From contig CM031864.1 in the NCBI GenBank assembly GCA_018697195.1, forward strand, positions 18,120,129 to 18,184,128: a stretch of DNA of 64,000 bases, given 5' to 3'. Position 1 is the stretch's first letter; every line of letters begins with the position of its first letter. Positions 1-12,209 of this stretch are shown piece after piece. The translations under genes were made by a program, and so were the position numbers. The notes below the pieces were generated by a model that worked only from the letters and a program-made list of their open reading frames with translations, was not told the DNA's origin and made no database searches. The DNA is from Certhia americana (Eukaryota; Chordata; Aves; Passeriformes; Certhiidae).

Positions 1-2400
1 TCTGCTCGAAGCTGCTCTTGGTGCGGCTCCCATTGCCCGATATATCCGGAATTCCCGCTGGTAGTTGGAGGTACAGTCGTGCTTCACTTATCCCAACCCG
101 CTTCTTTACTTCCTCCGTTCTTTCGCAACACCCGCCAGCCACCGTGCTTGTGGCTCCCGCAGTCACACTCCCTGTCCTTGCTGTCCATGGGACAGCCAAA
201 ATAAACCCTTCAAAATTGGGGAGGTGGGAAGGAGGGGAAGAAAGGCAAATGCTTAGTTATATAGAAACAACAGAGCAATACTTCTGTACCGACAAGAATC
301 TAACCTCTTTCCAGATGATCTGCTTTCATAAAATGCTTAAACTTAGGACTTAAAGCTTTGACTTTTGAAGTTTCAAAACCCTTTATCTGTACGCGATATA
401 GATCTTGTGCTTAAAAAAAAAGCAATCGCATGAACACACATTATTGTCAAAGCTATCATGATGATGCTTGTTCATGAGAACAAGTTCTTACCATGAAATA
501 TTAGAATTGCATGCTCTACATTTACCAAGCTTATTCTTGACCATGAATGTTACTTCACACGAATATAATCCAAAACCCCTTGATGTGTACAACTATTAAT
601 CTACATCCCCTCTTGCTGAACCACCAGCGTTTGCAGCATCCTGTCGCTTAGATATCACACCGTGATGATGCTAGGAATCTTTTATTTTCGTCGTGCAGTG
701 CCCAGCAAGAACCATGGCCTATCACAGTTTGGCTCAGAAGGAAAACATCCTCAGAAGTTGGTGGGCTTTCATCCTGTCTCACAATATTAATAATATAAGG
801 CACAACGAAAGACTGTAATGAGATGTTAAAAATTTTTTAGTTTCCAAGTTTTCGGTCTGCAAGTCTCAGTGCAATTATCCCGATGATGTTTCTCAGCTCC
901 GGAAAATTTCCACCCAAAAATGCACAAAGTTTGGGGGAGTAATATTAACTAAGAAAAACTACCTGCATTCCTTTCCTTTAGAAAGAAACGACAAAAGCCC
1001 CTAAATTTGCCATTCCAGTTAAGTGATTTCATTTCAAGCAACATGCAGTGGCGAGTCAGGTACACTTCCAGCACTCCCACAACGCCTGCTGGTTGTTTTC
1101 TCCCAACACCCAGGAGATTCTCAGTGTTTACACTTAGCGTAAACACCACATGGGTAAAAAAAAAAAAACACACAATTTTGAACACACGCTAAAAGGTTAA
1201 TGAGTTGCGACACATGTGCTCAATATTCCATTCAATTACTTTAGCTAGAATAACAGTTATTAAAACTAAAAATTACAGGAGAACGTATTCTCTTCTCCTG
1301 CGTATGTTTTCTATTGTAGGCAAATGAAAAATAGTAGCTCTTCACAACTTTGGGGGGAATCCATTCCCACTAATGAATGTCCTGGCATTACCTAATGCAC
1401 TATCAATTAATTTTTCCATTATTTCTTTATATTTTCTGTTGGCCGTTTAAAATAATCAGTATAGACACCGTGGTCAAAGCAGTGTGGTTGTAATTATGTT
1501 GCAAGCTCCAGGGACGTGCGCTGGGGGGGCGAAACTTCGAATCAACAAAATTAACTGCCCTAATTTCTGTTTACTGCTAAGTCGTACGTGTAAGAGCACT
1601 CATGACACATAAAAATATGCCAGATATTAAGCAATTCCAAACACCTCAGTAGATGAAGTGAGGTTTACTTAACATGGTGTTAAGCAAGTTTCTTCTCTCT
1701 GTTCCCACCAATGACTTTCTCAGGGCTCAAACGCTACTTTGCACTTCTCCCTTGCAGTAAGGCAAACACAAACCACAAAACCTCTCATCCTCTTAACAAG
1801 TGTCTATCCTATTTATAATCGACAAAGATTTTCTATTATTTAAAATACAGTCTTCTTCTTTTAAGTCCGGTCCGCTATCACCCACTTTACCAGTAGCACG
1901 ATTGTGCTAGACCTGTTCCGTGGCATTAGCCGCTACTTTTAAAGCTTTTTATTTTAAAATGTTGCCCTTTTTGTTTGTAAGCAAGCAGAACAAAATGCCA
2001 CCATTTGAAAATTATAAAAGGATACAAAAGTTTCCCTAAGCTTGAACAACCTGGCGAAACCAAACTGACAGCTTCGCGGAGGGCACCTTTTTCCTCGTAA
2101 TATTAGCCCTTACGTCCGTTCTTCCTGTTTCAGGGCAGATGGGTAACGTTTCTCCTCCTCCTCCCGACACATGCCTTTCATACTGAGATTTTCTTGTTCT
2201 TCTTCACCAACCTCTACTTTGAAACGAAAAGCACTCCACCACTTTGCCATAACGCCTCCAGACTCCTTTGGCTTACAGCGAGCCACGCCCGTCCGACCGA
2301 AAACGAATAAAAAACTAAAGCGCCAGTATTTCAAATTGCTCTCCCAGCACCATCTCCCCGTAGGGAGGGGAAGAAGAGGGGAAAAAAAAAAACAAAAAAA
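1..2400. other. Non-coding region left of the CpG island
   Basis: No exon or protein family was recognised here. The first 200 bases and several later spots (around 840-900, 1500-1590, 1860-1930) carry more CpGs than most of the window, as is usual on the shore of a promoter island. If the minus-strand promoter at 2.4-3.2 kb is real, this stretch is the start of the first intron of that gene. Short ORFs at 18-353 and 949-1192 have no recognisable domain and look like chance. An A-rich tract occupies about 2380-2420. Confidence 0.5.
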
Positions 2401-2419
2401 AAAGAAGAAAGGAAAAAGG

Positions 2420-3230
2420 GCCACGTCCGCTGGCGGGCCGAGGGCGTCCACTCCTCGTGCCAAAACACAAATCCGGTCGTGCGACCTCCGCCTGCCCACA
2501 TCCGCGCTTCCCTCGCCACCCGCGGCGCCCCGCAGCACACGTCCCCGCGGCAGGTTACCAGGCCAGAGGGCGGGGCAGGGCGAGCTGGGAGCGCGGGGAA
2601 GGCGCCTGTAACGCTCCGGTAACCGCCGGGCGGGACGGCGGGGGTCGCTGGGGCACGACTTCGCACAGGGGTGGGGCTCCGGGCCCTCCACCCGCCCCGG
2701 TTCCCTCTGCGTCTCCCGCGCTCAGTCCCCACTCCTCGCCCACGGCTCCTCTCGTCGGCGACAGGCGCCGACCCCCCCCTCCTCTCCTCCCGCCTCGGCG
2801 TTCACCGTGCCCTCGCCGGCGCTTACCGAGAGCGTCGGCCGATCGCAGGCAGCAGCCGGCCGGCCCGGGCGGCCCTGGCGCGCCGCCCACCGCAGTGAAG
2901 CCCTGAGAGCGCCCTCCCCTCCCGGCCCCGCGTGCCGCCGCCCACCGCCCCGGTTTCCGACAACCGCCCCCGTCCCCGCCCGCGCGCATCCATTGGCCGG
3001 GGGTGCCTAGGGGGCGGGGGCTCCCGCTGGACACGCCCCCCCCGCTGAGCCCACAGCCAAGTGCCGGGGCGCGGCCCGTGCGGGGGCGCGGCCGGCGCGC
3101 GGCAGGTGCGGGCGGCGGAGCGCGTGCGGAGCGCGGGAAAGGAGCTGCCCCTCAGGGGTGCGCGCGCTGCGGGAGGGAGCGAGCGGCCAAATTCAGTGCG
3201 TGGTGTTTAGCAAACAGGCTTTGCTTTTAA
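2420..3230 (-). promoter_or_regulatory. CpG-island promoter, probably of a minus-strand gene
   Basis: The segment is very GC- and CpG-rich against AT-rich flanks, with many GC-box-like runs. On the minus strand a CCAAT box lies at about 2990-2996 (read on + as ccattggcc). About 165 bases further along the minus strand is a good splice donor, CGG|GTAAGC, whose GT occupies 2826-2825. That order (CCAAT, GC-rich leader, donor) suggests a non-coding first exon transcribed leftwards. In vertebrates ARHGAP29 lies head-to-head with ABCD3, so it is the likeliest owner, but no ARHGAP29 coding exon is visible and the name is an inference. Open frames across the island on both strands are expected from GC content and are not called as genes. 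Confidence 0.6.
2827..2960 (-). other. Candidate non-coding first exon of the divergent gene
   Basis: The right-hand (5') boundary is a guess placed downstream of the CCAAT box. The left-hand (3') boundary is set by the minus-strand donor CGG|GTAAGC. No start codon in good context with a long frame is evident, so it would be 5' UTR, with the coding exons outside the window to the left. If the synteny argument holds, this is ARHGAP29 exon 1. Confidence 0.3.
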
Positions 3231-3375
3231 GTGATCTGGCCGACGAGAAACACAAACACCGTGGCAAAGCACAGGAGAAATTCCTCATGCTCAACCTCCC
3301 ACGCTTTGTATTCCTGGATCCAGTTCATCATTAATTGAACAGCTTCCAGTATCGTTATGAGTGAGTAACGTGTGC

Positions 3376-3403
3376 GCACACACACACACACACACAGACA
3401 CAG

Positions 3404-3434
<31 letters not shown>

Positions 3435-3471
3435 CTCACACACACACTCTCACACTCACACACACACACAC
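3376..3471. repeat. (CA)n microsatellite, interrupted
   Basis: About 96 bases of CA dinucleotides, interrupted by GA and CT units (cagacacagaca, ctctctca). It sits just right of the CpG island. The His/Thr-rich and Cys/Val-rich frames across it are artefacts of the repeat. Confidence 0.95.
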
Positions 3472-3479
3472 TTTCTGCT

Positions 3480-6400
3480 ATACTCAGCCCACTTTTATTC
3501 CTGGATGAGGTCTGTTGGCTACTTAATGAACATGAAATCAGTAACAATATTACTATATAACATCAGACTGTATCCCAGCATGGGCGTGGATTCAGCTACC
3601 CAGAGAGCCCAAAATTTGGCATAATTTAGCTTCTGAATTTAGTTGCATGGGCAGATACATGCACTTTTCCTGGTTAAGAGGACAGAGAAGTTGGAAAAGC
3701 AGAAATTTGCATCGTCATACAGAAACTCAGATAGTTCCCAGCAACACCACGACCTTTAGACCTGAGTACAGACTTCTATTACATCATCTCACAGTGATTG
3801 ATGGCAGCATTAGGTTTTCCATCTTCTGGAGGCAGGATTACAAACCCACACTTTATTTCTTGCTATTAAAAGGCCATTTAAATTCAGCATAAGATTCAAC
3901 GCCCAAGCTCTGGAATGGGACTTACTTTCAATAATGTATCAAAGCCCTCAGCATTTAATTCCTAGCCCAGTTCCTTAACACTAGCAGTTTCAAGGTTTAC
4001 ATCTTCAATTTCCCCATCCTTGCTCCTGCCTCCTTCCCCAGCTCCTCCCATGCAGGATTTTGTGTTAGAGCACCAACCTTCTCCTTGGTTCATCCTTCCT
4101 CTTCATATTTGCCATTATTTATTCTACTGGAAGAATTTTATTCAATTTCTTTTGGAATTCATAAAGCGTGAAACTAAACTAAAACTAAACTAGAATGATT
4201 TGTGACATTTATTCTCTCTAGTGTCAATGTTAAGCACTGTTCAATAAGCACAACTTTCTTGTGCTTTCTTTTCCTTTCACTTATTCTTGAATAAGCTTTC
4301 TTCACCTTGAAAAATTCTAAATAAAACATATAAATTTAGAAATCCAGCGTTATAAGTAAGTGTTATAAATTCTTCAAGTCCTCCAAGCATGGGGAAAAAA
4401 ATGTATAAAAGAAAACAATACTCTAACCTTCAAAAGGATTTTGATCATTCAGGTAATCAATGCTGCAAGTGTCAAAATCAGGCCAGAGTAAACAATTGTA
4501 AAGTAATTTAATGTGAAAGCAAGGAAGTATGGTAGGGAATGTGGGTTAAATAGTACAATCAACAATCACATCATTAGAAAAAGAAAGGTTCATTGTGGGA
4601 AAGGTCATTGAAACCATTAGATAAGTGTTCAGTAGCAATAAAAAAGATAAACAAGAAATTCCACCTATACTTATCAATAGATAGAATACAAAGCAATGGG
4701 TACTATTTGGTGAGCCAAAGCTTTGTTCAAAAGAAAACAATAGCTCCAGCAGAGTCTCTCTTCCTTACAGACACTCTTTCTGAAAATAGAAGTGACTTAT
4801 CTTGCCATAATTACACCATTCCCAAGCACATTTTAGAAAATGCTAGGAGGAATAAATTCAGCCTTTCCAAGTATATATATTCTCTACCAAAATAGACATA
4901 GACTTCATTATGCTCCAACCCTTTCATGGTCTTGTCTCTCTCATGTCTGCTCCCACATAAGCTAACCATACAAGAGCTCAGCAAATTTGTTGATGAATTG
5001 TTTATTTGAAAAAAAAAAAAAAACAAAAAAAAACCCAAACCAGTTCTAGAGATCAGATTGAAAGTGGCAAAGAAATAGGAATACTAGGATTACATGGTTT
5101 TATGCTTTTGAAATATTTTTTTTTCAGTTACTTTAATTTAAAACATAAAAGTGTTCTACATTGTGGGAGGCCTAGCTTCCAACCTCTTTTGAAAAAAGTA
5201 TTTGAGCCCACATGCTGCATTATGGGAATGTTAAGTGAAGTTTTGGGTGTTCCTCAAAGTAAAACAACAAACAATTTTCCTGTTGCATTTTCATTGTTCA
5301 GAGCTTTTTTTCCTCCTCATTTTCAGTTCGGCTGCCAAATTGAATGCAGATCATCTGCATGCCCCCTGAATCAAATCTAGAATAAAACACCTGCAACCAT
5401 CTCTCAGACTGTGCAGTGTTGATAACCTCCTAAACTGCCTTGGAAAATACTACATGAAAGAGAAATGGAAATCATAGATCTACCTTCAAGAAAAGATGTC
5501 TTGCATAAAAGGCCAGGTGCACAGCTTGCAACTTTTGCTGCAGTAGATAAACTGGAAAGAGGATTAAGGGTCTGACAGCTGCTGTATGTTGGCCACCCTT
5601 TACTAGTCCACAGGGCAAATGCCCCTCTTCACCCTACAGTATAGTCTGCAGCATCACTAATGCAGGCTTCAGGGCAGTAACAGAAGTGGAGCAGGTGAAT
5701 GGTAATATTTTTTTTTTTATTTTATTTAAATTTATTTAAAATTTTTAATTTTAATTTTTTAGAGTAATTTTTTTCTGCACTTTATCCAACTGTCATAGTT
5801 TACTGGGAATGAACTATTAGGCAAATTATTAGGCAAATTGTGAAGACTGGGACATTAAGAGGTCAAACAAAAATGTAGTTCCCAAGAAGGGACATGAAAA
5901 TTGAATTTGTTTTCATTAAAAATGCTATATTTCATGACAGCAGCCGCTAAAATGTCCAACTCTGTAAGGGCCACTTCTATGATTCTTTTAACATGTTTTT
6001 TTTTCTTGATAGAGCATGTGCACACATGTATTGTAATAATGATATCTACAGCATATCTCTGTTACAATTAGAAAAGACAAACCAACAAAAACCCTAAACT
6101 CCAAGTCCTTGTTTCTTTATTCTTACTTTACTCACACGAAGTCCCTTTGAAATCCAAAGAAATACCTGCCTGATGAAAGCTGCTCGACATTGCAGCCTCC
6201 GATCACTGTTTAGAGAAGAAACATTTCTAGATAGCAGCATTAATGTAACTAGAACTGGGAAAGTAACTTATGTTAAGAAATCAGTTTCAAAATACTATTG
6301 TCTCTATTCTATCTATGTGCAGAAGTGCCAGGTATTCCAGACTGGTTGGAAGACATAAATTATGAGCAGATAGCTTACTGTAAGCAATAAACATTCAGTA

Positions 6401-7840
6401 CAGAGGTGGATATTTGCTACTATTGTTACCTGCCACATCTGCAAGGGAAGCAACAGCAAGAAACCAACTCTGTCCCCACGCTGAACATCACTTTAAATAA
6501 TTTTTAACTAATTACTTGGAGAGGTAACTTGGTAGACATTTCTACCTTCTGCTTGCATTCCAACAAGCAGAATTCTGCTCTCAGGAAGTATTTCCATAAA
6601 TCATTTCTTTTCAAGAATTTATATACAGGCTCCTGCAAAAGGCCAACATAATCTTTATATCAGAAAACCATTCAAGACTCAGTTTCTGTGTAAGGAAATA
6701 ATGCCACATTTTTAGCAAAATAAAACCTGCCCTCTGCTATTTTTTAAGTGAACTGTTATTGAAGAACAGCTAGAACTCAAACCTGAAAATTATTTGTTTA
6801 AAGTCTTAGAAAACTCAGAAAATTGTTCCCCTGGCCCTATTGTATCTACCGATGGTTTATAAAAGAATTTATTTTTTCTCTCACAAGATGTTTTTGATTG
6901 TAATAAATACCACCCACCTACCTGAGAACCCATCAAGATAAAAGATTCATGCACCCTTCCTAGAACACCCTACATTACACTCAGTGCCCTTAGGGGAGCT
7001 ATGTGGGTGAAACTACAGCAGCCACTATGGACTGGTATGAACCTGCAGAGCCAACTGATAGAGAGCAGGAGGAGCATCCCATCTCCTGCAGACGTGCCAC
7101 TCACACAGGGATCAGCCATCTCTCTCTTCCCAGTACTAGTCTTCAAGGCAGACCACAAAGATGAGCAAGGGAAATTGAATTGATAGCTTTAGCATCTATT
7201 AAATAATGAAATTTTTATTTAATGACTCATTGTAATTCACCCCCAAGATAATTCCTCCATGCTTCTTAATGTGATGAACGAGGTCTCTTTCTATGGGAGA
7301 ATTTCACTCAAATCACCTCTCCCCTTGCTAATAGCCCGCTTTTCCACTAATCTCTCCTCTATTTCACAATTATTATCTGTTTTTTCTCTCAGATGATTTA
7401 GCTGTTTTTTAGCTTAATGTGGAGCAGTTATTATCAGACCTGATGCCCCAAACTGTTGACTTTTTCTTTTTAGTTATATCAACTGACCTAATTTAAAACT
7501 CGTTCCCTGGTCTTCCCTTTTTTATGGCATCCTGCCCTGCTCAGGATGAGCTACATAACATTCTAAATTGTTCCTCAAAAATTATGCAAAGCCAGAAGCA
7601 CAATGAGAGAAATGCAACTGGACACAGAACAACTCCATTTGCTAATCCTGAAGGGAAAAGGATTGCCACTGGCGTATACAGCACCCCCTTTCCAAATTTT
7701 TAACAAGCAGTTTCTTAAGAAACTTCCACCTTAACTAGCAATTGCCAAGGAGAACAGTGGGTGGTGAGGAATGAAAGGAAAGACTGCGTGAAGGGAACAA
7801 CTTCCAGAAGGTTCGCAGCTTGCCAAACACACTATTAACC
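3480..7840. other. Intergenic, no gene seen
   Basis: AT-rich sequence without recognisable exons. It holds an A-run at 5009-5033 (A15, C, A9), an AT-only low-complexity tract at about 5708-5760 and a short direct repeat of actaaact units at about 4168-4191. All ORFs are short and lack domain features. Confidence 0.5.
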
Positions 7841-7844
7841 AACA

Positions 7845-8420
7845 GTAATTATGGCACAGCGACCTGCTGCTGTGGGAGCCAGGAGGCCTGAAGCTACCAC
7901 CCTGGCTCAGTTAGCCCCACCTGCCCTACCGGTACCAGCAGGATTTAAGGCAGAGAAAGGCCAACAATTAAGGGTTAGCAGAGAAACAGCCTGTTTCTAC
8001 AGGGAACAGGAGGTTTGCCTGGGAACTCCTTGTAGGTGGTATCTTGCCAAAGGCTGTCAGCTGGGTGGCTCTTGGTCTGATGTTCTCTGGGCAGCAGGGC
8101 TGCAGCTGCCAGCTGAGAGAGGTGGGAAGCAAAGCTGCCAGTGCTGGATTTGCCTTGCAGGAGAAGGGGCTTGTGATGCAGCTTCTGTTGGCTTTGAGAT
8201 TTGAATTAGGTTTGGAAGTGGATTATAGGATACAGAGGCAGTGTTACCCAGTTTCTGGCCAGGAAACAGACCTGCAGGGTGCTGAAGGGACTCCTGCTGT
8301 CGCTGGGTTTCTGTCTCACTGCTCTGGAGCACACAAAGTCCTTTTGCAAGCACTGACTACTGCTGCTCCCAGCCTCCAAGCCAAAATTCATTTGTATGTT
8401 CTTGACAGCATTTAGAACTT
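7845..8420. other. GC-richer unassigned segment
   Basis: This stretch is clearly richer in G+C than its flanks but poor in CpG, and it is open in several frames on both strands (plus 7851-8204 and 8044-8415, minus 8057-8353). None of the translations shows a family motif, signal peptide or convincing membrane segment. It could be an old, methylation-decayed transposon or pseudogene fragment. I do not assign it. Confidence 0.3.
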
Positions 8421-11400
8421 AAAGAATTTAATAAATCAGGTAAAAATAGGTGTGGCTAGAAACTTTTCCTTCCCCCCAATTCGACTAATTATTAACCCAA
8501 CAGCAAGTCAATTCAAGTGTAGCAAATAAACCTCTTAATCCTCAGTAGTTTCAGAACTATTTTTAACGTACATTCCATTTTTCCTTTAACACTAGGAAAA
8601 TTTCTCTCTGCCAGGGAGAATAGTGTATTTCAGGTTGGGAGAGCATATAAGGTCCTCGAGTAGCAATCAAATGCACTATATGTGATTAAGTGGTTTCTGC
8701 TTCCATATCTATGCTTTTGTCTCTTCTTTCCTTTTCCTGCCTCTGATGTTGTGTCATGATTGTTTAACTCCAGCCCTGACAAAAGGTCTAGGTTAAAAGA
8801 ACCCCTATGGTTAAAGGTCTTGCAGTTGACTCAGATCATTTTGCCAAGAGAGTGAGTACAGCCTGCCTTAAAGATGGCAAACCCAAGTGTACTAGTTTGT
8901 GATGGGGTAGGGAACTGAAACCTCACAACCTGCTTAAGGGGAAGCTGGAATGGTTTTTCTCATTGTGGCTCAGGGTTTTCAGTGCTACTCTTACAGACTC
9001 TACTTGGCTTCCATATGCAGTTTTGTTGCCAGAGATCATATTTTTATGTTGGAGCCTAGACAAATAAAAGAGAGATACAGCTAGAGATCAGCACTGCTGA
9101 TACCTTGGCTGTTATGCAGTTTGTTCAGGAAGAAACTGTTTCAGATTCAGTTTTTACAACAATATATGTTTGAGATACAATGATATATGTTTGCTGTGAA
9201 CAAGTGAACACTGTTTAATGAGCATGAAGCTGACCAATATTGGCTGCTAAGGACAACTGAGCTAATAATGGTGACATTGAACTGTTGTGCCTGTGTGTTA
9301 CAAGTTTATCTGAACTGCAGCTAGAGCAGAGAGCTTGGCTACAGTGAGGGAAAGGTGATGAACTGCATTCTCCTGTGCATTACTAATGGGCCCTGGCTGG
9401 TACTTCAGGACTAAAAAAGACTGAAAAATAAAGGTTATTCTCATCGCCACAGAGCAAGATATACTTTACCCTTTACTAAAGCTCTTAATGAAGCTCTATG
9501 CTAAAGTAGAGCTATGTGATTACTCTTCTTCCTAACTACAGAAGCAGCATCTGACCATAATATTAGCAAGGCTAGGAAAACATAATCCAGCTATAATGGC
9601 TGGATCTCAAGCTTTACTGAATTTCCTATGCTGGTCACATTACCTGAGGAAGTATTTTTTGTACAAGGAGCTCATTCAGTAGTTTTCATCCTGGACTTTG
9701 TAACCTGAATATCTCGATCAAGTTCTTTCTAACATCTTCTTACCAAATTAAGTATTACAGTCTGCTTTGTGATACAGTAGTTTTAATCACCTGTACTGAG
9801 GGAGGTCTTTAAAATGACATTACACTTTTTTGAACACTGGTGTGTGTGTATAGATGCTAGAGGGTATAATATTGTTCAATTAAGTTGCTAAAGTGATTAT
9901 GATATGTTCCTAAGTTTTGAAACTACAGTGCTATTGCCAGTTCCCTCTGTGTCAGTGAATGCAGATCAGTCTCTTCTGGCAATACTGTGAGGAAAATTCT
10001 GTGGCATGTCTCTAGACTAGCATCAGGAGGGGGCTCTACTCCTAGTCCTGCATAAAAATCTGCTTAATTTGTGGGTGGTATTTGTCTACCCTCTACAAAA
10101 ACCCGGTCGTCTTCATCAATGACAATTATGAATGCTTCTTGATCATGAATATGAGTTTCAGACAGAGCTTCTGGGAGAAGACTTTCTACTCTGACCTTTT
10201 CCACCCATCAGTATTTCCTTTCTTTCAAAATATTGGATCTTCACTCAAGTGATGTAATTACAAACAGAGGAAAGAAACATCTGCCATGCAGTTGTGAGAC
10301 TTGTCCATGTGAATAGGTCTCGAATAAATAAATAAATAGAAATACAGAAAAGATATAGGCATGGGCCCTTTAAAGACAAGGTACTAATTACCTCTGACAT
10401 ATCTCTGAATTTGCTGATCCCTGAACTACTGTACAAAAGCTTCAGTACAAAAAAGTGAACTCTATGCAGTTTCTGATGGAACAATTGTAGATGCCTTGTC
10501 CCAAGGGACAATTCTTGAGTGGCTCTCAGCCTGGGTGCAGCACCTGAATTCCTGAAGGGGATTTCCTAGTGACCTTAACTGCTCTTTGCCCAGGGCACAG
10601 GTTGTTCAGCTGTCCTATAATGAGGCTCCTAAATCTTCCTGTTCACAATACAGGGAGTGTAGGTGCCTAATGCACAATTACCTGTAGGCCATGGGCTGAG
10701 ACACCAAGTGCTGTAGTTCATCAGTCTCTCACTGGACTTGTCCCAGAAATTCCTAATCCAACACCAACAGTGGTCTATCTGTTCTGTTTTGTTTCCTGCT
10801 TTGCTTTAAATAGTAATGATGAATCTGATTAGCTGCAAGACAGCAGATGCTATGGCAATATAATATTTGAATAACAGATGTGAGAACACTCTGGACTTGT
10901 TTTATGCAACATGTTATTTAATATTATTTAACATTTCCTTGTGCAATGGAAGCCATGCTTTCTCCTCTTTCAGGAACTCTGTACTGAATAATATGTACAA
11001 AATCAGGAACAATATTATTTAGTGCATATATATATAAAAAGCTGAGAAAATAGCATTGTATCTAAAAGAGCAGCATATATTTTGAAATATGATACTAATC
11101 ACAGAAGGTTAAAGTAATAGGACTTATCTATTTCTGTCATCTTGCCTAGGTAAAATAATCCAATGTGATACTTACAAATATAGGCTAACAAAATGTATAA
11201 AGATCTGTTACTGTTGATTATGTATATGGCATAAAAATATAGAACACAATTCACTGCATTGAAAATCACAGTATTTTAACATTTTATTCTGAGAAAGCCA
11301 TAAATAGCTCACATTTACTGATAGCTATTCAAAATGAGTTTATTTTAGCAAATATTATTTATAAATCTGTAGTTTTAATGAGAAATCCAAACTACATATA

Positions 11401-11570
11401 ACTAGAAGACTGCAGTATCAAATACAAATAAATAACCCTACTTGTTTGTGTCCAAGTTATGACTGGGTCATTGGCATGTTAGCAGCATGGTACTGTGTTT
11501 GATAGCAGCAAGAACAAGAAATCCAAGTTGGTAGGTTTGTAGTGAACCAAAAGGCTGCTGATGCTGCCTG
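8420..11570. other. Intergenic, no gene seen
   Basis: No exon chain or protein family was recognised. There is a short (AATA)n run at about 10324-10340. Around 8755-8780 a sequence (tgtcatgattgtttaactcc) resembles the start of common avian ERV LTRs, but the likeness stops within about 25 bases, so it is not called. Confidence 0.45.
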
Positions 11571-11858
11571 AGCTATGGCAGAATGCACTCTGGCTGGAGA
11601 CCCTCCTCAGCTTTCTCCTGAATAAATTGTCTTGGGAGGAACACATGGGGATGCCCGGTCAGTTCTCCTGCTTGCCCCACCATTCACAGAGACAGGGTCC
11701 CACTTAAGATGGGATGCCTCTGTGAGGACACCTAGCCTTGTGCCAGGGCAGGATGACTGCAGGTGGAGTCCTTTTGCTTTGGCAGGCACCACTGACAGCT
11801 GATCTTGGAAGAGCAGTCCCACTAGGTAAAAGCCTGCAGAGATGAAAATTCCATTCTT

Positions 11859-12203
11859 CTAGAACCTGAAGACTTTACTGAAAGCAGGCCAAAAACCTGG
11901 ACTGGTTCCTTCCTTGTCACCCTGAGCCTGCTCTGTGGAACAGCTTTGGAGACTATTCTCTTCAGACAGAGAGCCTCCACTGCCAGATGCAGCCATGAAG
12001 CAGTATATAATCAACAAAGCCGCAATGGCAATCTTCTTTAGTGTAGGAATGTGACTCCAGTGTTGCTGGAGCATTTGCCATCTAATTCCAGTTACTTCTC
12101 TCAACCAATAGAAAAATCCCCAAGACAGGCTTGGCCACCAAATATTACAGGCTTTGAAGTCTGATGGCAGGTAAAAGCTGTATGTCAGTGACCTACTAAA
12201 ACA
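11859..12203 (-). other. Unassigned minus-strand open frame with one hydrophobic segment
   Basis: The frame is open from just after a TGA at 12206-12204 to a TAG at 11861-11859, about 114 codons. The first ATG in frame is at 12074, giving 71 residues. That protein would have a hydrophobic stretch (IAIAALLIIYCFMAA) after a short basic/aromatic lead, then a Ser/Glu-rich tail. A possible minus-strand splice acceptor (gatgttttag) lies just upstream, at about 12195-12204. I recognise no family. It could be a terminal exon of an unknown gene, a decayed retroviral envelope tail, or chance. Confidence 0.2.
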
Positions 12204-12209
12204 TCAAAA

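Noticed and set aside
1..2400. ARHGAP29 coding exons on the minus strand
   Set aside because: No matching translation is present on the minus strand. The coding part must lie outside the window if the gene is there.
2110..3034. Long overlapping ORFs on both strands of the left CpG island (up to 193 codons)
   Set aside because: Arg/Pro/Gly-rich composition frames that overlap each other, with no family motif. The region reads as promoter and non-coding first exon.
3227..3624. His/Thr-rich and Cys/Val-rich ORFs
   Set aside because: They are translations of the (CA)n microsatellite.
8752..8960. Possible avian ERV solo LTR starting tgtcatgattgtttaactcc
   Set aside because: Likeness to LTR starts lasts only about 25 bases, with no recognisable LTR body, 3' end or target-site duplication.
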